From CAVYGN01 sp963796325 (lineage in GTDB: Bacteria; Spirochaetota; Brevinematia; Brevinematales; JAOACQ01), in assembly GCA_963796325.1 (NCBI GenBank), contig CAWCLF010000003.1, positions 248,001-312,000 on the forward strand: a stretch of 64,000 bases of DNA. Reading direction: 5' to 3'. Positions 34,493 to 41,891 of the stretch are shown here, piece after piece. Under the pieces are notes generated by a model that saw nothing but the letters and a program-made list of their open reading frames with translations, did not search any database and was not told the DNA's origin. How positions within the stretch are numbered: position 1 is the stretch's first letter; every line of letters begins with the position of its first letter. Position numbers and translations under genes: made by a program.

Positions 34493-35074
34493 TTATTTCC
34501 TTTTTTCAAATATTTCGTCGACTATTCCGTAAGATTTGGCTTCCTCTCCCGACATAAAGAAATCCCTGTCCGTATCAGATTCAATTTTATCGAGAGACTG
34601 GCCCGTATGCTTTACAAGAATATTGTCGAGCATAGTTTTAGTTCTCAGCATTTCCTCGGCCTGGATCTTGATGTCCTTTGCCTGTCCCTGAGTTCCGCCC
34701 GAAGGCTGGTGTATCATTATGCGGGAATGAGGCAGAGTGAACCTCTTACCCTTCTTGCCGGCCGCAAGCAGTACCGCACCCATGGAGGCGGCTTCGCCGA
34801 TGCATATTGTCGAAACATCGCATTTAATATACTGCATTGTGTCGTATATTGCCAGTCCGGAGGAAACTACTCCGCCGGGGGAGTTAATATAAAGATTGAT
34901 GTCTCTTTCCGGGTCTTCGGCTTCAAGAAATAAAAGCTGGGCGATGACAAGGTTTGCCACATCGTCATCGATCGCCGAACCGAGAAATACTATCCTGTCT
35001 TTTAGAAGTCTTGAATAGATATCGTAAGCCCTTTCACCCCTGTTAGATTGCTCGATAACCATTGGGATAAGCAT
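34493..35074 (-). CDS. clpP: ATP-dependent Clp protease proteolytic subunit ClpP
   Basis: This serine peptidase forms double heptameric rings. The catalytic triad is S97 (GEAASMGAVL), H122 (SRIMIHQPSGG) and D171 (DTDRDFFMS). The start MLIPMVIEQSNRGERAYDIY matches the mature-type N-terminus without a long propeptide. It has 193 residues, as usual. The ribosome site is AAGGAG. The gene normally found before it, tig (trigger factor), is absent; an FAH-family gene lies upstream instead, with a 108-base gap in which a TATAAT-like -10 box may serve clpP. Confidence 0.97.
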   Translation of the reverse strand: MLIPMVIEQSNRGERAYDIYSRLLKDRIVFLGSAIDDDVANLVIAQLLFLEAEDPERDINLYINSPGGVVSSGLAIYDTMQYIKCDVSTICIGEAASMGAVLLAAGKKGKRFTLPHSRIMIHQPSGGTQGQAKDIKIQAEEMLRTKTMLDNILVKHTGQSLDKIESDTDRDFFMSGEEAKSYGIVDEIFEKRK

Positions 35075-35182
35075 AATTTTCTCCTTTTATAATTATAACC
35101 TCAATTTTCTTTGTTTTTCCCGTCTAAAATATAATGAATAACTCTAAGAAAGTAAAATAATTACGGATGCCGTGAGACTTTT

Positions 35183-35935
35183 CTACCCTACAGTATTCAC
35201 AAGATCGTCAAGACCTTCGATCCTGATAATTATTTTATCGCCCCTCTTCATGCCGGAGATCCCTTCGGGCGTCCCGGTCGCAATGACATCTCCCGGATAT
35301 AGCGTCATTACCTTGCTGATAAAGCTTATCAGGATATCTATACCGAAAATCATATCGGCGGTATTCGAATCCTGCCGGACGCTGCCGTTCAGGATTGATT
35401 GTATCTTCAATCTTTGCGGGTTTTCAAGCTTTGTTTCAATAAAAGGGCCTATAGGGGAAAACGTATCAAACCCTTTTGCCCTCGTCCATTGTCCGTCGAT
35501 GGCCTGAAGGTCCCTTGCAGTGACATCGTTAAATGCCGTAAAACCCAGGATATAATCTTTAACTTCGGCCGGTTCTATAGTTTTTGCCTTTTTTCCGATA
35601 ACTACGGCAAGTTCGGCTTCGTAATCCACCCTTTCGGTTCCCGGAGGGTAAATAATACTGCCTTTATGGGGCAATATACTTGACGGCGGTTTTAAGAAAA
35701 GAAGAGGAGAACCGGGAAGTTTAGAATTTAACTCGGCTGCATGACGGCGGTAATTCATACCGACGGCCACTATCTTTGAAGGATTTACCGGGGCAAGTAT
35801 TTCAAGCCCCCCCTCTTCGATACCTTTATCCCCCGTCCTTTCCAGGTTTTCGTCCAGCTTATATACAACCCCCCCTGCAATTTCTCCCGGAAACCTGCCG
35901 TTCTCTCCCTTTTTGTTAAAAAAGCCTATTTTCAA
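35183..35935 (-). CDS. FAH-family hydrolase/isomerase
   Basis: This 250-residue enzyme of the fumarylacetoacetate hydrolase family shows SKIVAVGMNYRRHAAE, FLKPPSSILPHKGSI, the metal ligands in YEAELAVVIGK (two glutamates) and GFTAFNDVTARDLQ (aspartate), and VIATGTPEGIS near the end. Relatives open C-C bonds, tautomerise or decarboxylate 2-oxo acids such as oxaloacetate and acylpyruvates; the exact substrate is open. It begins at a TTG behind AGGAGAG. It lies downstream of xseB and the PilZ gene in the same direction, with 41 bases between. Confidence 0.9.
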   Translation of the reverse strand: MKIGFFNKKGENGRFPGEIAGGVVYKLDENLERTGDKGIEEGGLEILAPVNPSKIVAVGMNYRRHAAELNSKLPGSPLLFLKPPSSILPHKGSIIYPPGTERVDYEAELAVVIGKKAKTIEPAEVKDYILGFTAFNDVTARDLQAIDGQWTRAKGFDTFSPIGPFIETKLENPQRLKIQSILNGSVRQDSNTADMIFGIDILISFISKVMTLYPGDVIATGTPEGISGMKRGDKIIIRIEGLDDLVNTVG

Positions 35936-35976
35936 CAGACTCTCCTGCTTATCAAGGACATGAGCAAAACTGGAGT

Positions 35977-36321
35977 TCAGGGATTTTCGAAATTTTCCCT
36001 GGAATTTCTTCCTGCCTCCAGGATTAAACTTGTCACAAAGTGATCGAGCTTTTCCGAATTATCGTTGGATATTTCCTCGAACCTTATTCCGAGCAGGTTC
36101 CCGTTTACGCTTCTGACTATGCCCCAGAAATCGATCTCCTGATTGGATGAATCAGGCAGCCTGAAAACTATTCTGACCAGATCTCCGATCACGAATATCT
36201 GTTTTACCTCCATAGCTATGCCGCCCGTAGATATATCCGTAATATTGCCTTCGCCTTCGCAATTCTTTAACGTATAGCTTGCTCTGACGTTTACCTGGAT
36301 CCTGGTCGGCCGGATAGGCAT
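35977..36321 (-). CDS. PilZ domain protein
   Basis: This is a 114-residue single PilZ domain. The second motif DISTGGIAM fits the [DN]xSxxG rule, and RPTRIQVNVRASYT supplies arginines at the N-terminus, though the spacing is not the perfect RxxxR, so c-di-GMP binding is likely but not certain. The strand pattern GDLVRIVFRLPDS, IDFWGIVRSVNG and LLGIRFEEIS is typical. I place the start at 36321 because GGAGG stands nine bases before that ATG; an ATG 12 bases upstream would put it inside the gene. It lies between xseB and the FAH gene. Confidence 0.88.
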   Translation of the reverse strand: MPIRPTRIQVNVRASYTLKNCEGEGNITDISTGGIAMEVKQIFVIGDLVRIVFRLPDSSNQEIDFWGIVRSVNGNLLGIRFEEISNDNSEKLDHFVTSLILEAGRNSRENFENP

Positions 36322-36342
36322 ATGATCCTCCATAAGTATCTA

Positions 36343-36594
36343 TTATTTAAAGAGATCGATTTCAATGTCCTTGTCTTCCCCGCTTGCAAGCTTTGCTATG
36401 TTTTTTACTTCAAAAACCCTTTTCTCAATTTCCGACAGCTTCGATTCGAGGCTGCTCGAAAGTTTCATGCCCTCTTCATAAAGTCCCAGGGCCTCTTCCA
36501 CGGGGGCGCCGCTTTCAAGCTTGCCGACGATTTCTTCAAGGCGGCGCATATTTTCTTCGAAACTTTTGCCGTTTTTTTCAACTTTTTTCGGCAT
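36343..36594 (-). CDS. xseB: Exodeoxyribonuclease VII small subunit
   Basis: This is an 83-residue helical protein with SFEENMRRLEEIVGKLESG and VEEALGLYEEGMKL, the standard XseB sequence. With the large subunit XseA it degrades single-stranded DNA to oligonucleotides. The C-terminal tail (LASGEDKDIEIDLFK) is acidic. xseA is not in the window. A GGGAG site precedes the ATG. The gene heads the leftward run xseB-PilZ-FAH. Confidence 0.95.
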   Translation of the reverse strand: MPKKVEKNGKSFEENMRRLEEIVGKLESGAPVEEALGLYEEGMKLSSSLESKLSEIEKRVFEVKNIAKLASGEDKDIEIDLFK

Positions 36595-36733
36595 TTTATC
36601 TCCCGATCCGTCCCTGATTTCAATCCCAATTATAATGCATCGTTATTAAAAAATAAAGAAAAAAAAGATTATTGTTTACATTCGGGGAAAACCAAACGAC
36701 AATTGACGGGCCGGCAGTTGGAATCGGAATTCG

Positions 36734-37294
36734 CTATAAAGACGTTTTGTGTACTGTAAATTCATTCTTTGTCAGTCTATATAAAACATGCTCCCTGAGT
36801 TTATTCCCTTCAGGGATATTAGGATGCTGGAAAAATCCTATTTTTATCATACCTATTCTTCGCATTACTTTTTCGGATCTTCCATTGATTTTAGAAGTAA
36901 ACGAATATACCTCTTCAAAGCCCAGTTTATTGATGCCGTATTCCAAAGCCGCTTTACCACCTTCCGAGGCGTAACCTCTTCCCCAAAATTCCTTTTTCAA
37001 CCGCCAGCCTATTTCAATGCATGGGGTAAAATCGCTTTTAAATGTTGTATTATTGAAACCAATGAATCCTATAAATCGTCCCCCGGTTTTTAATTCCACG
37101 GCCCATAAGCCGTATTTATTTTTATTCAGACCGTCCCGTATTATTTCATAAAACCGGCCGCTTTCTTCCTCATTTAAAACCTTTGGAAAATATTTCATAA
37201 CGGCGGGGTCGGCATTCATATCACCGAATATCTTTTTATCATTTTCGTTCCAAAGCCTGAAACACAATCTTTCGCTTTCAAAAATACAATCCAA
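36734..37294 (-). CDS. GNAT acetyltransferase, RimJ/RimL type
   Basis: This 186-residue protein begins SERLCFRLWNENDKKIFGDM and has WAVELKTGGRFIGFIGF, EIGWRLKKEFWGRGYASEGG (acetyl-CoA loop) and NGRSEKVMRRIGM, a typical acetyltransferase_3 sequence. Targets in the family range from ribosomal protein N-termini to small molecules; none can be assigned. The start is TTG behind a strong AAGGAGGAG site. It belongs to an AT-rich patch (36.7-38.25 kb) that differs from its neighbours in composition. Confidence 0.88.
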   Translation of the reverse strand: MDCIFESERLCFRLWNENDKKIFGDMNADPAVMKYFPKVLNEEESGRFYEIIRDGLNKNKYGLWAVELKTGGRFIGFIGFNNTTFKSDFTPCIEIGWRLKKEFWGRGYASEGGKAALEYGINKLGFEEVYSFTSKINGRSEKVMRRIGMIKIGFFQHPNIPEGNKLREHVLYRLTKNEFTVHKTSL

Positions 37295-37306
37295 CCGATC
37301 TCCTCC

Positions 37307-37462
37307 TTACCGGTCAAGCCGGAATCCGTTAAACTGGCTGTAACGAAGGATTTGCCCGTCCGGAATGTCGGGAATCCTGGGCTGGATCGGCATAAAACCG
37401 GGAGCCAGGAAGCCGTAAACCAATACTAATACATTCACCATCAGCAACTTATAAATCTTCAT
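37307..37462 (-). CDS. Small protein with N-terminal hydrophobic segment (51 residues)
   Basis: The frame begins MKIYKLLMVNVLVLVYGFLA, a signal-like or membrane-anchor segment, followed by a proline-rich hydrophilic tail (GFMPIQPRIPDIPDGQILRY). The stop lies just inside the ribosome site of the GNAT gene, so the two could be translationally coupled. Its own ribosome site is weak (AAAGAAG). I do not recognise it; it could be a small secreted peptide or a regulatory leader peptide. The sequence 37463-37723 upstream of it is AT-rich and contains the divergent cupin promoter. Confidence 0.45.
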   Translation of the reverse strand: MKIYKLLMVNVLVLVYGFLAPGFMPIQPRIPDIPDGQILRYSQFNGFRLDR

Positions 37463-37618
37463 ATAATGCTTCTTTCAAAATATTTATTTATACAGCCATT
37501 TCATTATATTCAAACCATAATGATTTGTCATTTAATAAAGATGAGATTTTTAAAAAAGTTAAACCAAGAATGATGTTAAAATATTCCGGGAGCATTTAAT
37601 TCCGGCATACCGAATTGA

Positions 37619-37647
37619 TTGACTTTTACATCCCCTTTAAATAATAT
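37619..37647 (+). promoter_or_regulatory. Sigma-70 promoter of the cupin gene
   Basis: TTGACT (37619-37624), 17 bases, TAATAT (37642-37647). The gene starts about 76 bases later behind AAGGAGG. Confidence 0.6.
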
Positions 37648-37723
37648 TTCAATCTGATTTATTTTATTCCATTTATATCGAGTTCTGCGAAATACTGCTG
37701 TAATAAATTAAGGAGGATTATCG

Positions 37724-38068
37724 ATGATAATCAGGAAAGAAGAAATTAATGCGATTGATTTTAATGGAATGAGCATTTTTGATTACACATCAAAATGCAA
37801 AGAAAAGTCTTCATTTGCCGTCATAAATGTACCGCCTAAAATCAGTCATCCATTATCGTGGTCGAAAAGATCGGATAAATATTATTATGTTATAAACGGT
37901 AAAATTGACATTACAATTAATGACGACAATTATATTTTAAATAAAGGTGATTTCTGTTTTATTAAAAAAGGAGATAAATTTATTTACAAAAATAATTTTA
38001 ATGAAGCCGCATCGCTTATATTGGTGCATACACCCAATTTTGAATTAAACGAAGAAGTTTTTGAATAA
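37724..38068 (+). CDS. Cupin-domain protein
   Basis: This single-domain cupin of 114 residues shows HPLSWSKRSDKYYYVINGKI and NDDNYILNKGDFCFIKKG, the two cupin motifs with several metal ligands replaced, and ends in LVHTPNF. Such small cupins bind sugars, act as isomerases or serve as sensors; no specific role can be given. Codon use is strongly AT-biased: I count 83 G+C in the 300 bases 37741-38040 (28%), against 160 of 300 (53%) in the yjbQ gene next door. That supports recent acquisition. AAGGAGG precedes the ATG; a hairpin follows the stop directly. Confidence 0.82.
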   Translation: MIIRKEEINAIDFNGMSIFDYTSKCKEKSSFAVINVPPKISHPLSWSKRSDKYYYVINGKIDITINDDNYILNKGDFCFIKKGDKFIYKNNFNEAASLILVHTPNFELNEEVFE

Positions 38069-38117
38069 AGGCAGTTCCCTTAGGGCCCTGAAGATCCCTA
38101 AGGAATTACTGTCCTTT
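38067..38117 (+). repeat. Long imperfect hairpin after the cupin gene, diverged repeat copy
   Basis: The arms AAAGG, CAGT and TTCCCTTAGGG pair with CCCTAAGGAA, ACTG and CCTTT, with single-base and two-base bulges and a loop of about ten bases. It begins at the cupin stop codon. The left arm resembles the 29-base repeat at 21388 and 40888. It may end transcription, though no T-run follows. The remaining sequence to 38251 is AT-rich without a gene. Confidence 0.6.
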
Positions 38118-38251
38118 ATGGGCATTCCTAATCCAAATAATAAGATATATTTTGATATAAATTTTCATATTATGGTTTTTGGATCTGTCCATAAATTAAA
38201 ATTGAATTCGCTTTATTTTACTGCAGTCAAAAGAAAGGTAACGGAGGTCCT

Positions 38252-38656
38252 ATGAAAACTCTCTTTGAACTATCCGTACCGACAGGGAAGAGGAATGAAT
38301 TCATCAATATCACGAGCCTGGTCCGGAAATGTGCGGCAGAATCCGGCATAGTGGACGGGATCTGCACTGTTTTCGTACCTCACACAACCGCCGGCGTTAC
38401 CATAAACGAAAATGCCGATCCGGACGTTGTGCATGACATAAGCGGCCACCTGATGAAAATGGTGCCGCCGGGCGCCAATTTCGCCCATGCCGAAGGAAAC
38501 TCCGACGCTCATATAAAATCGAGCCTGGTAGGGCCTTCACTTAATCTCATAGTATCCGGAGGCAGGGTTGTTCTGGGCACCTGGCAGGGAATATTCTTCG
38601 CTGAATTCGACGGGCCCAGGCACAGGAAGCTATATATAAAGTGTACGGCGGGCTGA
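38252..38656 (+). CDS. yjbQ: YjbQ/UPF0047 family protein
   Basis: This 134-residue protein has VPHTTAGVTINENADPDV, GNSDAHIKSSLVGPS and LGTWQGIFFAEFDGPR, the conserved core of the family. The conserved histidine and the NSDAH segment form the presumed active site. E. coli YjbQ has weak thiamine-phosphate synthase activity, which has led to the name secondary thiamine-phosphate synthase; its physiological role is unsettled. It has a GGAGG site and ends exactly where the convergent PA14-like gene ends, with no base between the two stops. Confidence 0.93.
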   Translation: MKTLFELSVPTGKRNEFINITSLVRKCAAESGIVDGICTVFVPHTTAGVTINENADPDVVHDISGHLMKMVPPGANFAHAEGNSDAHIKSSLVGPSLNLIVSGGRVVLGTWQGIFFAEFDGPRHRKLYIKCTAG

Positions 38657-39226
38657 TTAATTCCTTTTAAAATGAAGGTATTCAGAATTGCGGCCGAAGA
38701 AATACGAGTCCGGACCGTCCAGGTAACGGTATTCGGCTGTAAGGCCCAGGGGGCCGTAAGCCTGGAAATATGAAAGGTCTATCCTGTAAAAGCCTCTGGC
38801 AAGGATCACCCTGTACTGGTTCGAGGCGAAGCTCCTGTTCGATATCCATTCCCCGATGAGGTTTCCGTTCAGTTTAAGCCTGAAACCGTCGTCAGAGGCT
38901 ATTGTCAGTATGTAAACGCCTTCCTTCATAACCTCCATATCGGCATTGAAAAAAAGAAAGAAATCGCCCGAATATCCGAAGCTGCCGATATCCGGGTGCC
39001 ATAAAACGCTGCCGGGAGGGAAATCTATTGTATTTACATAATATATTCTGCTGAAATCAACATTTGTAGGAGTGTCGATCGTGCTGACAGTCCCCTTCTG
39101 CTTTACAATTGTCATCTTGAAGACCGTACATGTGACAACGGGTGTAAAGATCTTCAGTAAAAAAAAGATGCCGAATATGACTGTAAATGCCAAGAGTATC
39201 ATTCTCCTGTCGGAAAATTTTATCAT
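38657..39226 (-). CDS. Membrane-anchored PA14-like protein
   Basis: This 189-residue protein has one N-terminal membrane helix (about 9-30, MILLAFTVIFGIFFLLKIFT). The outer domain contains FFLFFNADMEVMKEGVYILT, ASDDGFRLKLNGNLIGEW and ARGFYRIDLSYFQAYG, the pattern of PA14 domains, which bind sugars in many surface proteins and enzymes. I chose the ATG at 39226 because a GGAAGG site stands before it and the upstream gene ends 15 bases earlier; longer in-frame starts overlap that gene. It directly follows the PMT-type mannosyltransferase and likely works with it, perhaps binding glycan. Confidence 0.75.
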   Translation of the reverse strand: MIKFSDRRMILLAFTVIFGIFFLLKIFTPVVTCTVFKMTIVKQKGTVSTIDTPTNVDFSRIYYVNTIDFPPGSVLWHPDIGSFGYSGDFFLFFNADMEVMKEGVYILTIASDDGFRLKLNGNLIGEWISNRSFASNQYRVILARGFYRIDLSYFQAYGPLGLTAEYRYLDGPDSYFFGRNSEYLHFKRN

Positions 39227-39240
39227 AAAACACCTTCCGT

Positions 39241-40728
39241 TCAATAGGTAACCGGGACAAGCTGCCAGACTGAAAGCCATGCCCTCTTTAAAAAACTCAG
39301 GCTGTCAAGGGGGATAAAGTAGCTTAAAGGAGCGTAAAAGAGAAATACGCAGAACACCTCCGTGAAAAAGACTATCGAGACAAGTTTAAGTATCCTGTCG
39401 CCGGATTTCATCTCTTCCCTGAAATAATGCTGGAAAATCAGGAAAGCCAGGAACATCGAAAAAATAAGGGGGATGAAATAATGATAAAGATACATCACCC
39501 TTTCGATTGTCATCATGACAGACATATATGTAATGTATAAAAGGGTGAAATATATGATATATTTGAAGTTTTTTGCATCGCCCGGAGAGGTTTTAAAGAA
39601 AATAACCCCTCCTATGAATATTACTGACATTAAAAAGGCGAACAGGGAAGAGAACCATATGAGAGGGTTCCCCTGGAGGTAGAGGTAAGCGACATCGCCC
39701 CGGTACTTTGCCCACCGGTAGTTTATACTTTTATAACCGAAAGGCCAGCCTAAAGCCGGGCTGCCGTTTTCACCGACCTTTGCCGGGTCCCATTTCGGCA
39801 CGCCCTTTTCATAATTATTTATGAAAGCGAAATAATCCCTGAGCATCGTAAAAAAGTAAACGGGATCGGCCGTTTTCCCCGAATTCAGAGCCTGCATGTA
39901 CTCGCCGGAAGCCATATATGTCCTTCCGTTTTGAATATGCCCCGCGACTGCGAAATGAATATAGAAAACCAGGAAAAAGACAAGTACCGCCCCTGCTGCG
40001 GATGTAAAGCATTTTATTATGAAATCGGGGATGTTTTTTTGTGTGAACCGCAATTTTATGAAATCCTGTCCGAAGTCCTCCCATAAGAGGTATATGAATA
40101 GAATAAGAATTATAAAGCTGTTGAGCTTTACTGAAAGGGCGGCGCCGGTTATTAGCCCGAGAGTAAAATACTCCAGGGGTTTTATCCTTGCATCCTTCTG
40201 GACAAGGACTAAAAAATAATAAACCGAGGCCAGTATGAAGAATAACTGAATCCCTTCGAGCATTGCGCCTCTAAGGTGCACTATAAGGGCGTTATCGAAA
40301 ATGAAAAATGAACTGAAGGCGAAGGCATAATGGATTGAAACCGACAGCCGCGTCAGTATGAGGAAAAAAAGAACGGCAGAGAAACATGCAAAAAGGACGG
40401 GGAAAAAGCGCATTCCTGCAAACGAATAACCTTCGGGGAAATTTGAGACGTAATCTGTTGAGAGGAAGGGGGATGTATCGATTTTTTTATTCGGATTTAT
40501 GAGCTTTTCGCCGAGTGCGATTATCAATTTGCCTAAAGGGGGATGGGGTTCCATAAAAAAAACGCCGTTTATATACTTCTGGGCTGAAGCTATATGGTAA
40601 TTCTCATCCCAGAAAGGTCCGTTGGGGAAATAATAGTTGGTGAAATAAATTACGACAGCCGCTATAAGGATTAAAAAAAAATAAGTATTGAAATTACTTT
40701 TTTCTTTGGCGGTTTTAAGGGAAGCCAT
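39241..40728 (-). CDS. PMT-family protein mannosyltransferase
   Basis: This multi-spanning membrane glycosyltransferase of 495 residues has about eleven hydrophobic segments. The first outer loop has GPFWDENYHIASAQKYINGV with the catalytic DE pair, followed by MEPHPPLGKLIIALGE, the hallmark of protein O-mannosyltransferases. GWPFGYKSINYRWAKYRGD and IERVMYLYHYFIPLIFSMFL are also PMT-like. It would use polyprenyl-phosphate-mannose, made by the DPM-like enzyme at 24750, to modify exported proteins. Substrates are unknown. It is paired with the PA14-like protein downstream. Confidence 0.87.
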   Translation of the reverse strand: MASLKTAKEKSNFNTYFFLILIAAVVIYFTNYYFPNGPFWDENYHIASAQKYINGVFFMEPHPPLGKLIIALGEKLINPNKKIDTSPFLSTDYVSNFPEGYSFAGMRFFPVLFACFSAVLFFLILTRLSVSIHYAFAFSSFFIFDNALIVHLRGAMLEGIQLFFILASVYYFLVLVQKDARIKPLEYFTLGLITGAALSVKLNSFIILILFIYLLWEDFGQDFIKLRFTQKNIPDFIIKCFTSAAGAVLVFFLVFYIHFAVAGHIQNGRTYMASGEYMQALNSGKTADPVYFFTMLRDYFAFINNYEKGVPKWDPAKVGENGSPALGWPFGYKSINYRWAKYRGDVAYLYLQGNPLIWFSSLFAFLMSVIFIGGVIFFKTSPGDAKNFKYIIYFTLLYITYMSVMMTIERVMYLYHYFIPLIFSMFLAFLIFQHYFREEMKSGDRILKLVSIVFFTEVFCVFLFYAPLSYFIPLDSLSFLKRAWLSVWQLVPVTY

Positions 40729-40772
40729 TATAAACTCCGTGATAATAATAATTGTGAGCGCCTCTAAATGTC

Positions 40773-40817
40773 CTTGAGCCGGAGGCTCAAGACTTCCTGA
40801 GCCTTCGGCTCAGGAAG
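40773..40817. repeat. Two tandem hairpins in the PMT/HEAT gap
   Basis: Hairpin 1: CTTGAGCC/GGCTCAAG (40773-40791, three-base loop). Hairpin 2: CTTCCTGAGCC/GGCTCAGGAAG (40793-40817, three-base loop), perfect 11-bp arms. They share the TGAGCC-GGCTCA core with the hairpin at 21543-21563. The 309-base gap 40729-41037 also holds the repeat at 40888 and, near 40977, a TTGACA that could be the -35 of the HEAT gene with a poor -10; no gene is visible. Confidence 0.75.
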
Positions 40818-40887
40818 AGGCTCGCGGATCGGCTCAATACGATTATCAGAAAATCGGGCTGATTGTTAATAACGGAACCGGTTTTCA

Positions 40888-40916
40888 GCCCTTAGGTCTT
40901 TAGGGGAACCGCCCTT
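40888..40916 (-). repeat. 29-base dispersed repeat, copy 2 (inverted)
   Basis: The reverse complement matches 21388-21416 at 28 of 29 positions. In both places it sits in a gap that also carries the TGAGCC-type hairpin, so the two may be parts of one larger element. Confidence 0.8.
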
Positions 40917-41037
40917 ATAAAAAATTTTATATATACTGCCGGAAAATGTCAAAATATCCATAAAGTAAAGATATACTTGACAATTTCCGAAAATAAATCA
41001 CAATATTGTAATTGGAATGTTCGAAAAGGAGCCGTTT

Positions 41038-41736
41038 ATGAGAAAATATTCTGTTATATTGATTTCTTTATCCTTCCTGTTTTATTCGGGATTATTTTAC
41101 GGCGCTCATAATATCACGGAAGATGCGGTAGAAACTGTCGGTCCGGACGGTATTCCCCAGCTCATCGATGTAATCCGCTCGACTGACCCCGCTGATGACG
41201 ATATCAGGATCAAGGCAATGAAGAGACTCGGTGAACTGAAAGCAAAAGAATCCACCGATATGCTTATAGAAATGCTGGAAACAAAAAGACTGGTAATGGG
41301 CGGAAAAGAGATTTACAACTATAAACTGAAAGTCGCAGCGGCAAAAGCCCTGGCCGACATCGGCGACGAAAGGGCATCCGTTTACCTGGTCGAAATGCTC
41401 AGGTATGATAACGATACGACAGTAAAAAGAGCGGCGGCCCGGGCCCTGGGTGAAATGGGCGAAGCGGCAAGGAAAAAAACGGTCCTTGAAATAATGGACA
41501 CTGAACTGGAGGCCGCGCAGGATAATGCTCTTGTCAATGATATATGCGATGCGATGGGGAGGATCGGCGATAAGTCGTGCTTCGTATATCTGCTCCGTGT
41601 TACTCAGGGGCCATGGCTTAATTTTGTCAAGCAAACCGCCCAGAAAGCTATAGAAATGATAAAATGGGATAAACCTTCAGTGTACGACGAGGAAAACGCT
41701 TCGGCATCTTCGTCTTCAGCTCCGAAACCAAAGTAA
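41038..41736 (+). CDS. Exported HEAT-repeat protein
   Basis: This 232-residue protein has a signal peptide MRKYSVILISLSFLFYSGLF and a mature part made of HEAT/PBS-lyase-type helical repeats: IRIKAMKRLGELKAKEST, LKVAAAKALADIGDERAS, TVKRAAARALGEMGEAAR. Such scaffolds bind other proteins in the periplasm. It ends in a serine/alanine-rich tail. I place the start at the ATG 41038 because AAAAGGAG lies before it; the ATG at 41017 is followed by charged residues that would spoil the signal. Role unknown. Confidence 0.8.
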   Translation: MRKYSVILISLSFLFYSGLFYGAHNITEDAVETVGPDGIPQLIDVIRSTDPADDDIRIKAMKRLGELKAKESTDMLIEMLETKRLVMGGKEIYNYKLKVAAAKALADIGDERASVYLVEMLRYDNDTTVKRAAARALGEMGEAARKKTVLEIMDTELEAAQDNALVNDICDAMGRIGDKSCFVYLLRVTQGPWLNFVKQTAQKAIEMIKWDKPSVYDEENASASSSSAPKPK

Positions 41737-41774
41737 ACAGGTTTTGAAGAACGAAGTCCGTTAAAAAAAATTCT

Positions 41775-41868
41775 CCCGCCCCTGATAACTAATTTATATA
41801 TAAAAAAAGTAATGGCTTAACAACTGTTTAAACATAATAAAATTTGGCTTTCAGGGGCGGGGTTTTTT
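41775..41868 (+). terminator. Large-loop terminator or attenuator before the TPR gene
   Basis: Perfect 11-bp GC-rich arms (CCCGCCCCTGA 41775-41785, TCAGGGGCGGG 41851-41861) enclose a 65-base AT-rich loop and are followed by six T (41863-41868). The end resembles a Rho-independent terminator, but the large loop and the position directly before the TPR ribosome site suggest conditional folding. Confidence 0.6.
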
Positions 41869-41891
41869 AGAAAGGGAGGGGAAGACCTTTC

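Noticed and set aside
38061..38255. 64-codon frame after the cupin gene
   Set aside because: It overlaps the cupin stop and consists largely of the hairpin repeat; no ribosome site.
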